Shown here: piece by piece, positions 34,227 to 35,688 of the stretch | How positions within the stretch are numbered: position 1 is the stretch's first letter | Layout: each line of letters starts with the position of its first letter | Assembly: GCA_015272165.1 (NCBI GenBank) | Contig: JACYMF010000015.1 | Coordinates: 1-35,688, forward strand | Direction of reading: 5' to 3' | DNA length: 35,688 nucleotides | Source: Cyanobacterium sp. T60_A2020_053 | GTDB taxonomy: Bacteria; Cyanobacteriota; Cyanobacteriia; Cyanobacteriales; Cyanobacteriaceae | The notes under the pieces: model-generated | The model's input: the letters and a program-made list of their open reading frames with translations, nothing else | The model's database searches: none | What the model was told of the DNA's origin: nothing | Made by a program: the position numbers and the translations under genes

Positions 34227-35630
34227 ATGTTATTAACCGAAAAAACCAGCGCCCTTCGCCTCGTGGAAAAAATCGATGCCGAAGGCTCACCAAATCAGCA
34301 ATTATTACCCCTTAGCGCCCGTGTCAACGACCAAAATCACCTCGAAATCGGCGGTTGTGATGTGGTAGAATTAGTACAAAAGTTCGGTAGTTCGTTATAT
34401 ATTGTCGATGAATTAACCCTAAGAAGTAGCGCCCGTCAATACCGTGATGCGTTCAAAAACTATTATACAGGAGAATCCCAAGTAATTTACGCTTCTAAGG
34501 CTTGGTGTTGCACCGCTATAGTTGCCATTCTCGCTAGTGAAGGCATCGGTTTTGATGTAGTTTCTGGCGGAGAACTATATACTACCACAAGGGCGCTGAA
34601 TATGACCCACCAAGACCCCAATTATGCCGAAAATAAAATTTATTTGCATGGTAACAATAAATCTTATGATGAGCTAGAATTAGCAGTACATAGTAAATGT
34701 AAGATAATTGTCGATAACTGGCTAGAATTAAAAAATCTTACCGAAATATCCACGAAAAAAGCCCAAAACGTCTCGATTTTAATTCGTCTTACTCCCGGCA
34801 TAGAATGCCACACCCATGAATATATCCGCACCGGTATCATCGACAGTAAATTCGGTTTCGATGCCCACCAATTAGACGAAGTATTTGCCTATATTAAACA
34901 ACAAGACTATCTCCAATGTATCGGCTTACACGCCCATATCGGCTCACAAATTTTTGAATTACAGCCCCATCATGATTTAGCAGGGGTTTTGGCTGATTGG
35001 TACAAAAAAGCCCTTGATTATGGTTTACCCATGCAAGAATTGAATGTAGGAGGCGGTTTAGGCATTCGTTATACGGAATCCGATGATCCACCGAGTATTG
35101 ATGAATGGGTGAAAACCGTTGCTAATGCTGTTACTAGGGCTTGTCAAGAGCGCAATTTAGCGCTACCAAAACTGATTTCTGAGCCGGGTAGGTCTTTAGT
35201 GGGCAGTAGTTGTATTACCGCTTATACTGTAGGTGGTAGAAAGGAAATCCCTAATGTGAGAACATATATTGCCGTAGATGGGGGAATGTCTGACAATCCG
35301 CGCCCCATTACCTATCAATCGTTGTATGAAGTAATCATCGCTAATAAAATGAATCAACATTGTAGCGAAACTGTCACAGTAGCAGGAAAACACTGCGAAT
35401 CAGGGGATATTTTAGTGAAAAATGTTGCTTTACCTCCCACCGAAACAGGGGATATTCTCGTGATAATGGCGACGGGCGCTTATAATTATAGTATGGCTTC
35501 TAACTACAATCGTATTGCAAGACCTGCCGCCGTGGTAGTCAAGGAAGGAGAAGCTAACTTAATTATTCGCCGTGAAACCCTTGAAGACTTGGTGAAACAA
35601 GACGTTTTACCTAACCGCCTTGGGGAATGA
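34227..35630 (+). CDS. lysA: Diaminopimelate decarboxylase
   Basis: LysA makes L-lysine from meso-diaminopimelate, the last step of the pathway, using pyridoxal phosphate. The 467-residue protein is a fold-III decarboxylase. It has Lys91 in YASKAW as the cofactor lysine, HGNNKS (141-146), GLHAHIGSQIFE (233-244), the phosphate-binding GGGLG (275-279), EPGRS (319-323), DGGMSDNPRP (351-360) and Cys390 in CESGDIL. About 45 residues precede the barrel. The HGNNKS form is one I associate with cyanobacteria and plants. Biosynthetic arginine decarboxylase is the nearest alternative but is much longer. Confidence 0.96.
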   Translation: MLLTEKTSALRLVEKIDAEGSPNQQLLPLSARVNDQNHLEIGGCDVVELVQKFGSSLYIVDELTLRSSARQYRDAFKNYYTGESQVIYASKAWCCTAIVAILASEGIGFDVVSGGELYTTTRALNMTHQDPNYAENKIYLHGNNKSYDELELAVHSKCKIIVDNWLELKNLTEISTKKAQNVSILIRLTPGIECHTHEYIRTGIIDSKFGFDAHQLDEVFAYIKQQDYLQCIGLHAHIGSQIFELQPHHDLAGVLADWYKKALDYGLPMQELNVGGGLGIRYTESDDPPSIDEWVKTVANAVTRACQERNLALPKLISEPGRSLVGSSCITAYTVGGRKEIPNVRTYIAVDGGMSDNPRPITYQSLYEVIIANKMNQHCSETVTVAGKHCESGDILVKNVALPPTETGDILVIMATGAYNYSMASNYNRIARPAAVVVKEGEANLIIRRETLEDLVKQDVLPNRLGE

Positions 35631-35688
35631 ATTATGAATTATGAATTATGAATTATGAATTATGAATTATGAATTATGAATTATGAAT
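35628..35688. repeat. Tandem heptamer array ATGAATT
   Basis: Some eight to nine copies of the 7-bp unit start at the lysA stop codon and run to the window end without a change. The lysA stop TGA lies within the first unit. The array continues outside the window, so its length is unknown. Confidence 0.9.

Noticed and set aside
1-35688. CRISPR array among the short repeats
   Set aside because: The heptamer and CCTGAAACC repeats lack regular 25-40 bp repeats with unique spacers, and no cas genes are present.
1-35688. tRNA or rRNA genes
   Set aside because: No T-arm-like GGTTCGAATCC text in a cloverleaf context and no rRNA-like sequence was found in any gap by reading.

Overview
The window is a low-GC (about 40% by eye) stretch of a cyanobacterial chromosome, probably a unicellular form of the Cyanobacterium/Geminocystis kind. 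The genus is inference. The evidence for a cyanobacterium is the ribosomal protein cluster: rpsJ is not at its head, rpsN and rpmD are missing from the spc part, and it continues through rpoA-rplQ-truA-rplM-rpsI-rpmE. A DUF3727 protein, a plant-like LysA and many short dispersed repeats agree with this.

Layout. At 161-1222 is murG. At 1636-3601 is an AT-rich, minus-strand restriction-modification pair: a D12-class adenine methyltransferase overlapping a probable PD-(D/E)XK endonuclease. A decayed region with a repeat follows. From about 4106 to 20977 runs one large plus-strand unit: a consensus-like promoter, a roughly 260-nt structured leader, then rplC-D-W-B, rpsS, rplV, rpsC, rplP, rpmC, rpsQ, rplN-X-E, rpsH, rplF-R, rpsE, rplO, secY, adk, infA, rpmJ, rpsM, rpsK, rpoA, rplQ, truA, rplM, rpsI and rpmE. 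A consensus promoter lies inside it, ahead of rpmJ. The terminator after rpmE has been split by a small transposon-like element.

From 21269 onward the genes are separate: an OmpR-type response regulator (-), a 40-residue membrane protein and a beta-CASP metallo-hydrolase (+), hemE (+), larB (+), a small possible DNA-binding protein (-), trhO (-), a DUF3727 protein (+), an anchored acidic protein (-), a 96-aa protein (-), a zinc-site-less ROK kinase (+), mutL (+) and lysA (+). The gaps between them are packed with short mobile-element-like repeats.

Three things stand out. (1) At least four families of small inverted-repeat elements (called R1 to R4 here) occur in the gaps. One shows a 9-bp target duplication inside the ribosomal operon terminator, and another locus looks like three elements nested inside each other. 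(2) The heptamer GGGCGCT/AGCGCCC occurs about 60 times by hand count where about two are expected, while the usual cyanobacterial HIP1 octamer was not seen. (3) The ribosomal operon carries several untranslated segments with strong inverted repeats, before rplC, rplF and secY, that could be regulatory RNAs. No tRNA, rRNA or CRISPR array was recognised.
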